A stretch of DNA of 64,000 nt from an uncultured Acetobacteraceae bacterium. GTDB taxonomy: Bacteria; Pseudomonadota; Alphaproteobacteria; Acetobacterales; Acetobacteraceae. Each line of letters starts with the position of its first letter. The stretch's first letter is position 1. Positions 50,709 to 59,479 of the stretch are shown in pieces. The notes beneath the pieces are model-generated. The model did no database searches, was not told the origin of the DNA, and saw only the letters and a list, made by a program, of their open reading frames with translations. The stretch lies in assembly GCA_903907955.1 (NCBI GenBank), contig CAIVPZ010000031.1, positions 1 to 64,000 on the forward strand, in the 5' to 3' direction. The translations under genes were made by a program, and so were the position numbers.

Positions 50709-52496
50709 ATGTTTTATCGTCTTAGGCGAGCAATAAAAACAAGGCGGTTTGACCGTGCGATTGCTGGAATTCTGGAATCAAATCCACTCATTCTAGAGGA
50801 TGCGCCATGGTGTATCGTCAGCATGGTGGCGAACCGTGATGTTCCTATGTACCTCGCTGCAATAAAGTCTTTTTATCAGAGAATCAGACGAGGCAAAGTT
50901 GTCGCGATCGTCGATCGGGATATGCCTCAATTGTTGCGCGAAACGCTGTCGTACCATCTTGTTGGCATTGAATTCGTTGTCCTGGAGGATATCAAGGCCG
51001 TTCCATGCCAGTCCGGCGGCACGTGGGAGCGGCTTCTTTACTGTCTTGATCGCTCGCAGAGCGAATACACGATTCAGCTGGACGCCGATACGCTGACCGT
51101 GAGTGATGATTTGAGCGAGGTATTGGATTGCCTGGAAACAAACCGCGCCTTCACGATGTCGGACGGGTTTGTCCGGATGCCGCTGCCCGAGGCCGCCGAA
51201 TTGGCGCAGGCGACGCCCAGCAACTATATTGGGATCGTCGCCGAGGCGGCCTTCGATCGCTATCCTGGTGCAGAAAACCTGCACTATATCCGCGGTTCGT
51301 CGGGTTTTGCCGGGTTTGCGAAGGGTGGCTACACACGCACTGCGATCTCCGCCTTCCATCAGGAGATGGAGACGCTCATTGGCAAGGCACGCTGGCGTGA
51401 ATGGGGATCGGAGCAATGCGGTTCCAATTTTGCGATCGCGAATTCGCCCGACCCACTTGTTTTGCCCTATCCGGAATATGCCAGCTTCACCCGGCGTGTG
51501 CTGCGCCATGAAGTGAAGCTGTTTCACTTCATCGGCGCGTTCCGTTTCCAGGATGGATATTATGCCCGGCGTTGTCAGGAGGTGATTGCGGCGCTGACAC
51601 CGGGCGCTGCGCCGGTGCTGCCTCCTGCACCTGCTGAGAGCATAAAGATCGATGACGGACTGCCATTTCTGTTCGCGCGCAGCCTCACGCGGGCCAGCAT
51701 CGTAAAGTACATGCAATGGCGGCTCTCCGGCCGGGTTCAGACCGTCGTGGTCCAGATGCGGGCAAAGACCGGGTTCCAGAAACATCCAGGACCAGGCCCA
51801 AGGTTCCGATTGCGGGCGCGTGAATCCGGCACCAACAATGATATTGGCGTTGCGTACGAGATTTTCGTACTTCAGTTGCTCATGCCGTCTGTTTGGATTC
51901 CGCCGGAGCGGGTGAAGCTGATCGTCGATCTTGGGGCCAATGTCGGAATGTCAAGCCTGTGGTGGCTTGCGAACTACTGGCGCGCACACGTGCTTGCTTT
52001 CGAGCCCCATCCGGGCCACGCGGCGGAAGCCCGGACGAATATTGCACTGAATGGCTATGATCCCCGATTTGATCTGCGCCAGGCGGCAGTCGGCCCGAAG
52101 GCGATGACTGCCTGGATCTCGGATGAGGGATCCGCGTCCAGTATTTCGTCCACGGGTGGCAGAGGCTTCGAGGTGGAGGTTCTGGACCTGTTCGCGATCC
52201 TGGCCGGCCGTCGCGTCGACATCCTGAAGATCGACATCGAGGGGAGCGAGGTCGGGTTGCTGGATGATCCTCGGTTTGATGCACTCGACATCGGCGCCAT
52301 CGTGATGGAGTGGCATACGCCGGACGCGACCGGGCGCGGTGGCAGGGATTGGTGCATTGGCCGGCTCGAGGGGTTTGGGTTCCGCACCTGCGTCACGTCG
52401 GACGGGGGGGCGTATGGGATCGTTTGGGGGTATCGGGACTTCGGATTGGCAAGAAAGTTCAATACATCAGACTCATCCGAGCCTAACGTATTGTAA
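50709..52496 (+). CDS. Glycosyltransferase-FkbM methyltransferase fusion
   Basis: A 595-residue protein. The N-terminal half (about 30-300) resembles a GT-A nucleotide-diphospho-sugar transferase: WCIVSMVANRDVPMYLAAIKS, FVVLEDIKAVPC, TIQLDADTLTVSDDL with the DAD metal motif, and ENLHYIRGSSGFAGFAKGG. The C-terminal part is an FkbM-type methyltransferase starting near residue 405: LIVDLGANVGMSSLWWLANY, LAFEPHPGHAAEARTNIAL, ILKIDIEGSEVGLLDDPRF. The enzyme could add a sugar and O-methylate it in one protein. The gene is less GC-rich than its neighbours, suggesting recent arrival. An AAGGAAG ribosome-binding site precedes the ATG; repeat B copy 1 lies 250 bases downstream. Confidence 0.82.
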   Translation: MFYRLRRAIKTRRFDRAIAGILESNPLILEDAPWCIVSMVANRDVPMYLAAIKSFYQRIRRGKVVAIVDRDMPQLLRETLSYHLVGIEFVVLEDIKAVPCQSGGTWERLLYCLDRSQSEYTIQLDADTLTVSDDLSEVLDCLETNRAFTMSDGFVRMPLPEAAELAQATPSNYIGIVAEAAFDRYPGAENLHYIRGSSGFAGFAKGGYTRTAISAFHQEMETLIGKARWREWGSEQCGSNFAIANSPDPLVLPYPEYASFTRRVLRHEVKLFHFIGAFRFQDGYYARRCQEVIAALTPGAAPVLPPAPAESIKIDDGLPFLFARSLTRASIVKYMQWRLSGRVQTVVVQMRAKTGFQKHPGPGPRFRLRARESGTNNDIGVAYEIFVLQLLMPSVWIPPERVKLIVDLGANVGMSSLWWLANYWRAHVLAFEPHPGHAAEARTNIALNGYDPRFDLRQAAVGPKAMTAWISDEGSASSISSTGGRGFEVEVLDLFAILAGRRVDILKIDIEGSEVGLLDDPRFDALDIGAIVMEWHTPDATGRGGRDWCIGRLEGFGFRTCVTSDGGAYGIVWGYRDFGLARKFNTSDSSEPNVL

Positions 52497-52751
52497 AAGC
52501 GTGCGTATCCGGAATTCAGCGAACACATAGGGCGCAGAGATAGCTTTGCATTGAATGGATTTGGGGATTTTTCATTCTGTTACATTAACGGTACGAAATG
52601 AAAATGATAATGCCAACATCGCGTGCGAGGAGGGGGAGCCAGGGGCCTTTCCGTTACCGGGAGCCATTCGAGCCTTTTGCAATACTCCGCTGACAGAGGG
52701 GTTTTGCAAGAGGCCCGAATGGCTGTGCGCTGTTTTCTTCTTTCTCCGCGT
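52497..52751. other. AT-richer gap after the GT-FkbM gene
   Basis: The open frame 52555-52761 encodes 68 residues with no recognisable domain, no good ribosome-binding site and a reading frame that runs into repeat B, so I do not call it. Composition is AT-rich compared with the locus. Nothing else is recognised. Confidence 0.4.
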
Positions 52752-52856
52752 CAGAGCTTGAAAAACAATCGGACTTGAAAAAGAGCGCCCGCTGACATCA
52801 TTGAGTTTTCCGTCATCGTTCGGCGGCTTGCGGGCATTCTTTTTCAAACTCTCAGG
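52752..52856. repeat. Repeat B, copy 1 (structured 3'-end element)
   Basis: A 105-bp element whose right end carries the stop codon of the flippase gene. Its arms can pair: left CTTGAAAAAGAGCGCCCGC with right GCGGGCATTCTTTTTCAAAC matches at 16 of the 18 innermost positions, and the outer CAGAGCTTG pairs with CAAACTCT. Copy 2 at 56604-56708 is the same length and arranged identically at another gene end. A structured terminator or 3'-end-protecting RNA is the simplest reading. Confidence 0.8.
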
Positions 52857-54390
52857 CCTGGCCCGCCCGTCGTGCCAGACGGGCAGCAGACAAACGGGCC
52901 GTGAAGCGTTGCAACAGCGTCAGCACGTCAGCTTCGGCGCCGTCCGGTCGTCCCGCCGCCAGCCACAGGACGACCAACGTCGTGGCATAGACTGCGGCTC
53001 CGGTGGCCACGGCAGTCAACAGTTCCACGCCGAGTTCCAGTTTCGTGACGGCCATCGTGGCATGCCAGCCGAAACCGCTCCAGGCAAGCACCAGGGCCAT
53101 CGTTGTGCAGGCCAGGACGGTGCGCCAGAGGCGGTCCAGCAGCTCCCGCGGCGTCACGTCGAAGTGGCGGATCGTCAGGACAACGAACAGCACCTGCTCA
53201 AGCATGATGGCCACGGTCGCTGCCAGGGCGGCTCCGGTGAGGTCCAGCAACGGGATCAGCACAAGCAGCAGGATCAGGCGCAGCAGCGCGGTGACGATTA
53301 CCAGCCGGAACGAGAGTTGCAACAGGCCGTGTGCCTGAAAGAGCGTGCCGCTCATGGTGCTGAGGACGTTCAGACAATAGGCGATGCTGACGATCTGCAT
53401 CACCGGCGTGGCGGCGCTCCAGGCCGGCCCGAAGGCGAGTTTCACCAGCGGGTCGGCCACCAGCGAAAGCCCGATGCTCGCCGGTATCGCGAGAATGCCC
53501 ATGCCCGCGATCATGCGCAGATACATCTGTCCCGCGCTCAGATCGGCATGGCGCGCCGCGTTGAAGCCGGAGAACGCTGCCCGTCCCAACGGCAGGATGA
53601 ACTCGGTCAAGGGGAGCGTGGCAAGCTCGCAGGCGACCGAGAAGATACCGACCTGCGCCGGGCCGAGCAGCCGGCCGACGAGCAGGCTGTCGGAGCGGTC
53701 GCGTATCTGCGAGACGATGGACAATGCCCAGTTCCAGACCGAATAGCCCGTCAGCCGCCGCCACGCGGACAGGCTCAGGCGCGGCCGGTACGGGTGCATC
53801 CGGTAGCTGAACACCACCCGCAGGATGCGCTGCGTCAAGATGGCGATGACCAGTGCCCAGTAGCTGCGGAAGATGAAGGCGCAGCTGATCGCCAGCACGA
53901 TGCCGGCGATCCGGGGGACGATCCAGAGCTGGAACTCCTTGTTGAACTCGAAGCGCCGGCGAAACTCGACGACGCCGATGTTGTCGAAGCCTTCGATCAG
54001 CGTCGCGGCCGCGAGCGCCAGGACGATCCAGGCAAGCCGGTCGTCGTGAAAGAAATATCCGGCTGGCCCTGCGAGGCCGCCGATCAACAGCCCCATCACG
54101 ACCGCCCGGATGACAGCCATCGTGAAACCGGTGTCGTAAACCTCCTGGCTGAACGTCTTTTCGCGCAGGATGGCATCCTCGATGCCGAACCAGGCGAGCG
54201 CGTCGACGGTATCGGCAAAGACCGTGCCCAGCGCGACGAGGCCGAAATCCTCAGGCGTCAGGAGGCGGACCAGCACCAGCGTGCTGACCAGCCCCAGTGC
54301 CCGGGTGGCCATGCGCCAGCCCATGATCCATCCCGTGCCTTTCGCGGTCTTGGCGAGGATGGAGGCCGGATTAGGGGGGGGCGATGTCAC
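52852..54390 (-). CDS. Oligosaccharide flippase, second copy
   Basis: A 512-residue polytopic protein of the lipopolysaccharide-flippase group. After a short leader it has GWRMATRALGLVSTLVLVRLL, TPEDFGLVALGTVFADTVDA, the signature EGFDNIGVVEFRRRFEFNKEF, RLTGYSVWNWALSIVSQIRD and SLLVGRLLGPAQVGIFSVA, with about 12-14 helices. It should flip a lipid-linked unit. GTG 54390 overlaps the asparagine-synthase stop by GTGA, coupling their translation; no ATG is as well placed. The stop codon lies in repeat B copy 1. It differs strongly from the flippase at 20362-21819. Confidence 0.88.
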   Translation of the reverse strand: MTSPPPNPASILAKTAKGTGWIMGWRMATRALGLVSTLVLVRLLTPEDFGLVALGTVFADTVDALAWFGIEDAILREKTFSQEVYDTGFTMAVIRAVVMGLLIGGLAGPAGYFFHDDRLAWIVLALAAATLIEGFDNIGVVEFRRRFEFNKEFQLWIVPRIAGIVLAISCAFIFRSYWALVIAILTQRILRVVFSYRMHPYRPRLSLSAWRRLTGYSVWNWALSIVSQIRDRSDSLLVGRLLGPAQVGIFSVACELATLPLTEFILPLGRAAFSGFNAARHADLSAGQMYLRMIAGMGILAIPASIGLSLVADPLVKLAFGPAWSAATPVMQIVSIAYCLNVLSTMSGTLFQAHGLLQLSFRLVIVTALLRLILLLVLIPLLDLTGAALAATVAIMLEQVLFVVLTIRHFDVTPRELLDRLWRTVLACTTMALVLAWSGFGWHATMAVTKLELGVELLTAVATGAAVYATTLVVLWLAAGRPDGAEADVLTLLQRFTARLSAARLARRAGQA

Positions 54391-56258
54391 GCCGCCAGGA
54401 ACCCTTCGAATACCAGCAGCAGCCACAGTGTCTGGCTGTGGTCGAAACGGCCGGTTTCGTGCTCGCGCAGCAGGCGCCCGACCGCTTCGGGGGCGAACAG
54501 GCCGCTGTCCATCAGGGTCTCGCCCGTCAGCCGGGCGCGCACCCGCGCCGCCTCGCGGCGGAACAGGCCGGCCAGTGAGGTGGAAAATCCCTGTTTCGGG
54601 CGGTACAGCACTTCGTGCGGCAAATATGGCTCCAGCGCGCGTTTGAGCACGTATTTACCTTCCGTGCGGTGAAGTTTCAGGTGCCGCGGCAGTGCCAGCC
54701 CCCATTCCACCAGTTCGTGGTCGAGCAGCGGCGCGCGCACTTCCAGCGCCTGCGCCATGCTGGTGCGGTCCACCTTCACCAGCATGCGGCCGGGCAGCCA
54801 GGTCGCGAGGTCGACATATTGTGCCTGCAGCAGCGCATCCTCGCTGCCGCATTCCGTCATCAGGGCGGCGATGCGCGCGGTCGGGTCGTAGCCGTCAAGC
54901 TGCAACCCCGGCGCCAGCAGGGTGCGGCGGCGCGCCTGGTGCACCTGGGTCATGGTGCTCAGATAGCCGAGCGTGGCATCGAGGCTGAGTTCGGTCAGTG
55001 TGTGCTTCGCGCGCAGCCAGCGCGGCGCGCGGTCGAGCTTGGGCCAGGCGCGGGCGAGCGTGCCGATGGCGTGGCGGCGCACCGGCGCGGGCAGCAGGCG
55101 CCGCACCGCTTCCACCAGCATGTGCCAGCGATAGCGGCGGTAGCCGGCGAACACCTCGTCGCCGCCGTCGCCGGACATGGCGACGGTGGCGTGCCGGCGG
55201 GCCAGGCGGCAGACGCTGAGGGTCGGCACCGCCGAGGGGTCGCCGAACGGCTCGCCGAAGAGGCGTCCCTGCGCGCGGGCGGCCTCGATCATGTCCACCG
55301 CGGCGGCGCGTTCGTTGTGCTGCACCGTGCCGTAGCGTTGCGAAACCATGGCGGCATAGGGCGTTTCGTCGTCCGCCCCATCGAAACCGATGGTGAAGGT
55401 GTCGAGCGGGGCGCTACGCAGCCGGGCGGCGGTGGCCACGACCGCGCTGGAATCGACGCCGCCGGAGAGAAAAGCGCCGAGCGGCACGTCGGCAACCAGC
55501 CGGCTGGCGGTCGCGGCCTGCAACCGGGCGGTCAGTTCCGCGACGGCGCTGGCCTCGTCCTGCGGGCGGGTCCGGGTTGGCGGCTGCCAGTAGCGGCGCA
55601 GCACGGCGGGGCGGCCGCGCTCCAGCAGCAGCCAGTGCGCCGCCGGCAGGCGGTGGATGCCGGCGTAGATCGTGGCGGGGTCGGGGATGTAGCCCCAGGT
55701 GAGGAAATCCTCGACGGCGGTGGCGGAGATCCGGCGCGCGAGTGCCGGCACTTCGGCCAGCGCCGCCATTTCGGAACCGAACACCAGGCCGCCATCCGGC
55801 GTGCCGGCGTGGTACAGCGGCTTCTTGCCCAGCCGGTCACGTGCCAGGAAAAGCTGCCCGCGGTTGCGGTCCCACAGGGCGAGCGCGAACATGCCGGCGA
55901 GGTGCTGCAGGCAGTCCGGTCCCCAGCTTTCCCAGGCATGCACGATGGTTTCGGTGTCGGAGTGGTCGCTGCGGAAGACATGGCCCAGCGCCTGCAGCTT
56001 CGGCCGGAGTTCGGCGAAGTTGTAGATCTCGCCGTTGAACACGATGACCACCGAGCCGTCCTCGTTGGCCATCGGCTGGTGGCCGCCGGCGAGGTCGATG
56101 ATGGCGAGCCGGCGATGGCCGAGGCCGATGCCGGGCTCGGTGTGAAAACCGTCGCCGTCCGGGCCGCGATGGGCGAGTGCCGTGGTCATGCGCCGCAGCA
56201 GGGCGGCATCGATGCCGGCCCTGGCGTCCGGATGGAAGATGCCTGCCAGGCCGCACAT
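54387..56258 (-). CDS. XrtA-associated asparagine synthase-like amidotransferase
   Basis: A 623-residue enzyme matching the exosortase-associated amidotransferase type (TIGR03108-like). The N-terminal glutaminase starts at MCGLAGIFHP with the nucleophilic Cys2, ALAHRGPDGDGFH, GHRRLAIIDLAGGHQPM and FNGEIYNF. The synthetase domain has PP-loop LGAFLSGGVDSSAVVA, FTIGFDG, MSGDGGDEVFAGYRRYRWH and RMLVKVDRTSMAQALEVRAPLLDHELVEW. It uses glutamine and ATP to amidate a carboxylate, possibly a uronic acid of the polysaccharide; free asparagine synthesis is less likely in this context. ATG 56258 places Cys as residue 2, which the family needs. Repeat A copy 4 lies just upstream. Confidence 0.93.
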   Translation of the reverse strand: MCGLAGIFHPDARAGIDAALLRRMTTALAHRGPDGDGFHTEPGIGLGHRRLAIIDLAGGHQPMANEDGSVVIVFNGEIYNFAELRPKLQALGHVFRSDHSDTETIVHAWESWGPDCLQHLAGMFALALWDRNRGQLFLARDRLGKKPLYHAGTPDGGLVFGSEMAALAEVPALARRISATAVEDFLTWGYIPDPATIYAGIHRLPAAHWLLLERGRPAVLRRYWQPPTRTRPQDEASAVAELTARLQAATASRLVADVPLGAFLSGGVDSSAVVATAARLRSAPLDTFTIGFDGADDETPYAAMVSQRYGTVQHNERAAAVDMIEAARAQGRLFGEPFGDPSAVPTLSVCRLARRHATVAMSGDGGDEVFAGYRRYRWHMLVEAVRRLLPAPVRRHAIGTLARAWPKLDRAPRWLRAKHTLTELSLDATLGYLSTMTQVHQARRRTLLAPGLQLDGYDPTARIAALMTECGSEDALLQAQYVDLATWLPGRMLVKVDRTSMAQALEVRAPLLDHELVEWGLALPRHLKLHRTEGKYVLKRALEPYLPHEVLYRPKQGFSTSLAGLFRREAARVRARLTGETLMDSGLFAPEAVGRLLREHETGRFDHSQTLWLLLVFEGFLAA

Positions 56259-56273
56259 CTGGGTTCTCCAACA

Positions 56274-56402
56274 AGGAAGGCCAGGGCGCTGCCCTGGACC
56301 CGCCCCAGCGCGCAGCGCGCCTTCGGCGCGGCGGGGCAGTGGTCCCCTTGACCCCACGACTTAAGGAATGGGTTCCAGGGGGCAAAGCCCGCTGGCCTTG
56401 CT
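56274..56402. repeat. Repeat A, copy 4
   Basis: Same orientation as copy 3, starting 16 bases before the amidotransferase start codon. It has CCAGGGC-gct-GCCCTGG, a variant middle hairpin (CGCGC-agCGCGCcttcGGCGCG), CCCCTTGACCCCA, TTAAGGAATGGGTTCC, and the end module. Being in the 5' leader of the amidotransferase gene, it may affect that gene's expression. Confidence 0.8.
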
Positions 56403-56603
56403 TAACCGCAATCCCCGGCACCGAACAGCCGAAACCGCGGCTGAACTGGCACATCAGGCATGGGGCTTTCCCAGGGTCTTCCGGCTGGTTTCATTGCTGA
56501 TGATTGCAACGACCCATGCCGCGGGCCGGACCGACGGCGCGGTGTGCCCGCCCGGCGGGGGAGCGGGCGCGACGGTGGAGGTTGCCGCCGCGCCCGGAAC
56601 GGT
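56403..56603. other. Gap between repeat A copy 4 and repeat B copy 2
   Basis: About 200 bases with no gene supported. Apart from the two repeats that flank it I see no promoter or RNA element. The TGGCAC at 56448 lacks the GC doublet required for a sigma-54 site. Confidence 0.4.
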
Positions 56604-56708
56604 CAGAGCTTGTAAAGCAATCGAACCTGCGCATGAACGCCCGCTGATATCGTTGAGCGTTCACAGCGAGATCCGAGCGTTGCGGGCATTCATTCACAAA
56701 CTCTCAGG
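56604..56708. repeat. Repeat B, copy 2
   Basis: Also 105 bp, starting CAGAGCTTG and ending CAAACTCTCAGGCC. The right end contains the stop codon of the Hint-domain gene (56704-56706), at exactly the same place as in copy 1. Inner arms differ from copy 1 on both sides (GCATGAACGCCCGC against GCGGGCATTCATTC), so pairing is partly maintained by paired changes. Copy 1 is at 52752-52856. Confidence 0.8.
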
Positions 56709-59136
56709 CCGACAGGCGCTCGGTGAGGCGGACGGCGGCGTGGCGGGGAGCGAAGCTGATCGCTTCGGTCTGCGCCGGCGCCGCGTAGCGCAGGCCGGTG
56801 CGGATCAGCTTCAGTTCCAGGACAAAACCGTCCGGCATGGCGGCGGTCAGATCCTCCGGCAGCAGCGCGTCGCCCGCGGTCCAGCGGTGCCCGCCTTCGG
56901 AGGCATGGAAGCCGGTGGCGAAGCCGGCATAGCCTGGCGCGAGGTCGAGCGCGAAGCTGCCGTCGTGCAGCGACATGCCGCTGAAGGCGATGCCGAGGCG
57001 GCGGAGGTCGCCGCTGGTCGGGTCGAGGTCGGCGGGGGCCACGCTGCGGGAGACGATGCGGACCTGCCGCGCGCCGGCCGCCACGGTGAAGCGCGCGGTA
57101 TCGCCCTGCCGCTGCTCGGGGCGGAGGGCCGCGCCGTCCACCAGCAGATGCAGGTCGTCGTCCTCGGTGGTGGTCAGGCCGGTGCTGGCCGCACGCCCGG
57201 CGAGGCGGGCGCGCACGGCGGCCAGCGCTTCGCCGTCGGTGACGATCGGCAGGCAGGCCGGCTGCGGCGGCGCGTCGAGGTCGTGGCCGAGTTCGAGGTA
57301 GCTCAGCACATTGGCGAACATGTTGCGGTTGCCGGTGTCGAGGAAGCTCTCGGTCGGCGCGCCCTCGGCGTAGAGCACCGCGTGGCGGGGCAGCTCGATG
57401 TGGAAATACTGCACCACGTCGATGTTTTCGGCGCGGTTGATGGTGGTGCCGTTGAGCAGCTTGCCGGCCGGGATCAGCACGTCGTCGAGGCACATCATGT
57501 GCTCGGGCGAGACATAGAGGTCACGCACCGGGCTGGCCTCGCCGAGCGCGCCGGCGGCGATGCGGATGGGCAGCAGGGCGGCGCGGTGGTGCTGGTTGAC
57601 CAGTTTGGTCACGAAACCACGGGTGCCGATCCACTTGACCGGCTGCGCGCCGCCGCCGGTGGCGGTGACCACCAGGTCGCCGATGCGCAGGTCTTCCACC
57701 GCGACCTGGCCGCGCAGGGTGGCGATGCGGGTGCCGCGCAGGAAGCAGGCAGTGGTGTCGATCTCCAGGTAGCCGGAGCCGCTGCTCAAGCTGAAGTTGT
57801 CGCTGCTCAGGGGGGGCGCGCCGGGGGTGGTGATGTACACCGTATCCGTGAAGGCGTTGCCGCCAATCGTGCCGGTGATGGTCAGCGTGCCTGCCGTATT
57901 GTCGCCGCTGTAGGTGATCGCGTCGTTCGTCACGGGGCCGGCGGTTGCGATTTCCAGCTTGTCGCCGACCAGGAAGTTGGCGAGCGTCAGGTAGCTGAGG
58001 TCGCCGGTGGTGGCGGCGTTGTTCCAGAACACCGTGCCGTCGGCGCTCGTCGAGCCCAGGTCGATGGTGGCGTCGCCGCTGGCGTCGCCGATTTCCAGCG
58101 TGCCGCCGGTGGCGGTGAAGGTGATGCTGCCGGCGCTCTGCGTCAGCGTGGCGGCCTCGAGCGTGCCGGCGCCGATGGTGATGGCGCCGGAGTCGGTCAG
58201 CGTGCCGGTGACATCCAGCAGGCCGCCGGTGATCCCGATGGAGCCGGACCCGGCCAGCGTGCCGGCGGTGAGCCGTCCGCCGCTGACGGAGATCGTGCCG
58301 GCGGTCTGGGTCAGCAGGCCGCCGACATTCAGCGAGCCGCCGGTGAGCTCGACGGAACCGGCGCTCTGGGTGAAGTTGGTCGACCCGGTGGTGAAGGTGC
58401 CGCCTGTGCTGACATCGATCAGCGCCGTGGCGCCGTCCTGCGTCACCGCGCCGGTGGTGAGGACGCCGCTGCCGCCGACGTCGATGGTGCCGCCGGTCTG
58501 GTCCAGCGTGCCGGCGTTGGTGAGCGAGCCGCCGGTGATGCTGATGGTGCCGGCGCTCTGGCTGATCGAGCCGGTGGTGGCAACGCCGCTGCCGGAAACG
58601 TCCAGCGTGGCCGTGCTGGTGGATTGCGTCAGCAATCCACTGATCGTCAGCGTGCCGCTGCTGAGGGTGACGGCATTGGAGATGCCGGGGGTCGAGCCGC
58701 TCTGGGTCAGAGCGGCGGTGGACAATGTTCCGCCGGCGATTCTGATGAGGGTGTTTGTCGTGCCGCTCTGCACGATGGAGCCGGCGGCGACGATCGTGCC
58801 CACGGTGACCGTGCCGGCGGCGTTCAGGGTGCTCCTGACGTTGAGGGTGCCGCCGTACTGGTTCAGGGCGCCGGAGGTGGTTGCGCCGTTGGTGGAGATT
58901 ATGAGCGCCCCGCCCGAGGCGGTAATCGTGTTGGCGTATTGGTCCAGCTCGCCGATCGTTGTCGTCGTGCCGGGGGCGATAATTACGCCGTAGGTGGCCG
59001 CGACGATAACGGCGGTGTCAGTCGTCTGACTTGAGCCAGGATATATGCCGGTCGTCCAGTTGGGGCCCGATCGCCATCTTGAGCGCTGTGGAGTGGTTGC
59101 GCCTGCGCCACCTTTCCAAGTGTAGGTCGCTACCAT
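56704..59136 (-). CDS. Hint-domain protein with long beta-helix repeats
   Basis: An 810-residue protein without a clear signal peptide. Residues about 60-370 are a repetitive Gly/Ser/Thr-rich beta-helix in which units such as GALNQYGGTLNV and QSAGTISITGGSL recur. Residues about 462-600 are a Hint (hedgehog/intein) domain of the bacterial Hint-2 type: TTACFLRGTRIATLRGQVAV with Cys464 as nucleophile, VEDLRIGDLVVTATGG, VSPEHMMCLDDVLI with the conserved His, and VVQYFHIELPRHAVLYAEG. The last ~200 residues form a C-terminal domain. Hint domains cleave or splice the chain, so the protein may process itself and release or attach its beta-helix part. Ribosome-binding site AGGAAAGG precedes the ATG. 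Repeat B copy 2 starts at its stop. Confidence 0.88.
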   Translation of the reverse strand: MVATYTWKGGAGATTPQRSRWRSGPNWTTGIYPGSSQTTDTAVIVAATYGVIIAPGTTTTIGELDQYANTITASGGALIISTNGATTSGALNQYGGTLNVRSTLNAAGTVTVGTIVAAGSIVQSGTTNTLIRIAGGTLSTAALTQSGSTPGISNAVTLSSGTLTISGLLTQSTSTATLDVSGSGVATTGSISQSAGTISITGGSLTNAGTLDQTGGTIDVGGSGVLTTGAVTQDGATALIDVSTGGTFTTGSTNFTQSAGSVELTGGSLNVGGLLTQTAGTISVSGGRLTAGTLAGSGSIGITGGLLDVTGTLTDSGAITIGAGTLEAATLTQSAGSITFTATGGTLEIGDASGDATIDLGSTSADGTVFWNNAATTGDLSYLTLANFLVGDKLEIATAGPVTNDAITYSGDNTAGTLTITGTIGGNAFTDTVYITTPGAPPLSSDNFSLSSGSGYLEIDTTACFLRGTRIATLRGQVAVEDLRIGDLVVTATGGGAQPVKWIGTRGFVTKLVNQHHRAALLPIRIAAGALGEASPVRDLYVSPEHMMCLDDVLIPAGKLLNGTTINRAENIDVVQYFHIELPRHAVLYAEGAPTESFLDTGNRNMFANVLSYLELGHDLDAPPQPACLPIVTDGEALAAVRARLAGRAASTGLTTTEDDDLHLLVDGAALRPEQRQGDTARFTVAAGARQVRIVSRSVAPADLDPTSGDLRRLGIAFSGMSLHDGSFALDLAPGYAGFATGFHASEGGHRWTAGDALLPEDLTAAMPDGFVLELKLIRTGLRYAAPAQTEAISFAPRHAAVRLTERLSA

Positions 59137-59479
59137 GACACACCTTTCCTACGATCGTCTGGGCGGGGCGGAACGCAACTGGTGGACGGTAAACGGATGC
59201 GCCCCGACCATCGGGAAAACCGCATATTTAGACTAAATTCACATTTTGGGCGTGGTTCGTCAAGGATTTGTTAACCTATTCCATTTGGTTGCGATTGTGT
59301 GCGTATCGCTTGTTCAGCCCTGGCATGCGGGTCATCGGGCCGGCAGCCGCCGCTTGACCCCGGGCGGGACGGTGCTGTAGGCGCCACGCAGCCGGCGCGC
59401 GCGCGGCCAGCCCAGGCCGGACGGGGCCTGTTCAGCCATCAGCCGCCGCACCGGAGGACGGCCTTCCAGGCAGTTTCCA
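59137..59479. other. Divergent intergenic region before prsK
   Basis: The 343-bp gap is AT-rich in the middle (59200-59300). It holds the candidate promoter described separately and no gene. I found no sigma-54-type element for prsK here. Confidence 0.4.
59235..59263 (-). promoter_or_regulatory. Candidate sigma-70-type promoter for the Hint-domain gene
   Basis: On the minus strand TTGACG (59263-59258) is followed after 17 bases by GAATTT (59240-59235). A small palindrome TTTAG-A-CTAAA (59227-59237) overlaps the -10 region and could be an operator. The -10 match is poor, so this is only a candidate. The start codon is about 100 bases downstream. Confidence 0.35.

Noticed and set aside
52801-54672. 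623-residue plus-strand frame antisense to the flippase and amidotransferase genes
   Set aside because: It crosses two real genes and a repeat element, and the sequence is low in hydrophobic residues and full of Gln, Arg and His as expected of an antisense frame.
57800-59000. Tandem DNA repeat in the Hint-domain gene
   Set aside because: The similarity follows from the protein-level beta-helix repeats (TQSAGTI, SGGSL); the DNA units are too diverged to be a separate repeat element.
56368-59034. Long plus-strand open frame of 888 residues antisense to the Hint-domain gene
   Set aside because: It is Gly/Ala/Arg/Val-rich, has no recognisable domain, spans repeat A and repeat B, and mirrors the codon pattern of the real minus-strand gene in GC-rich DNA.
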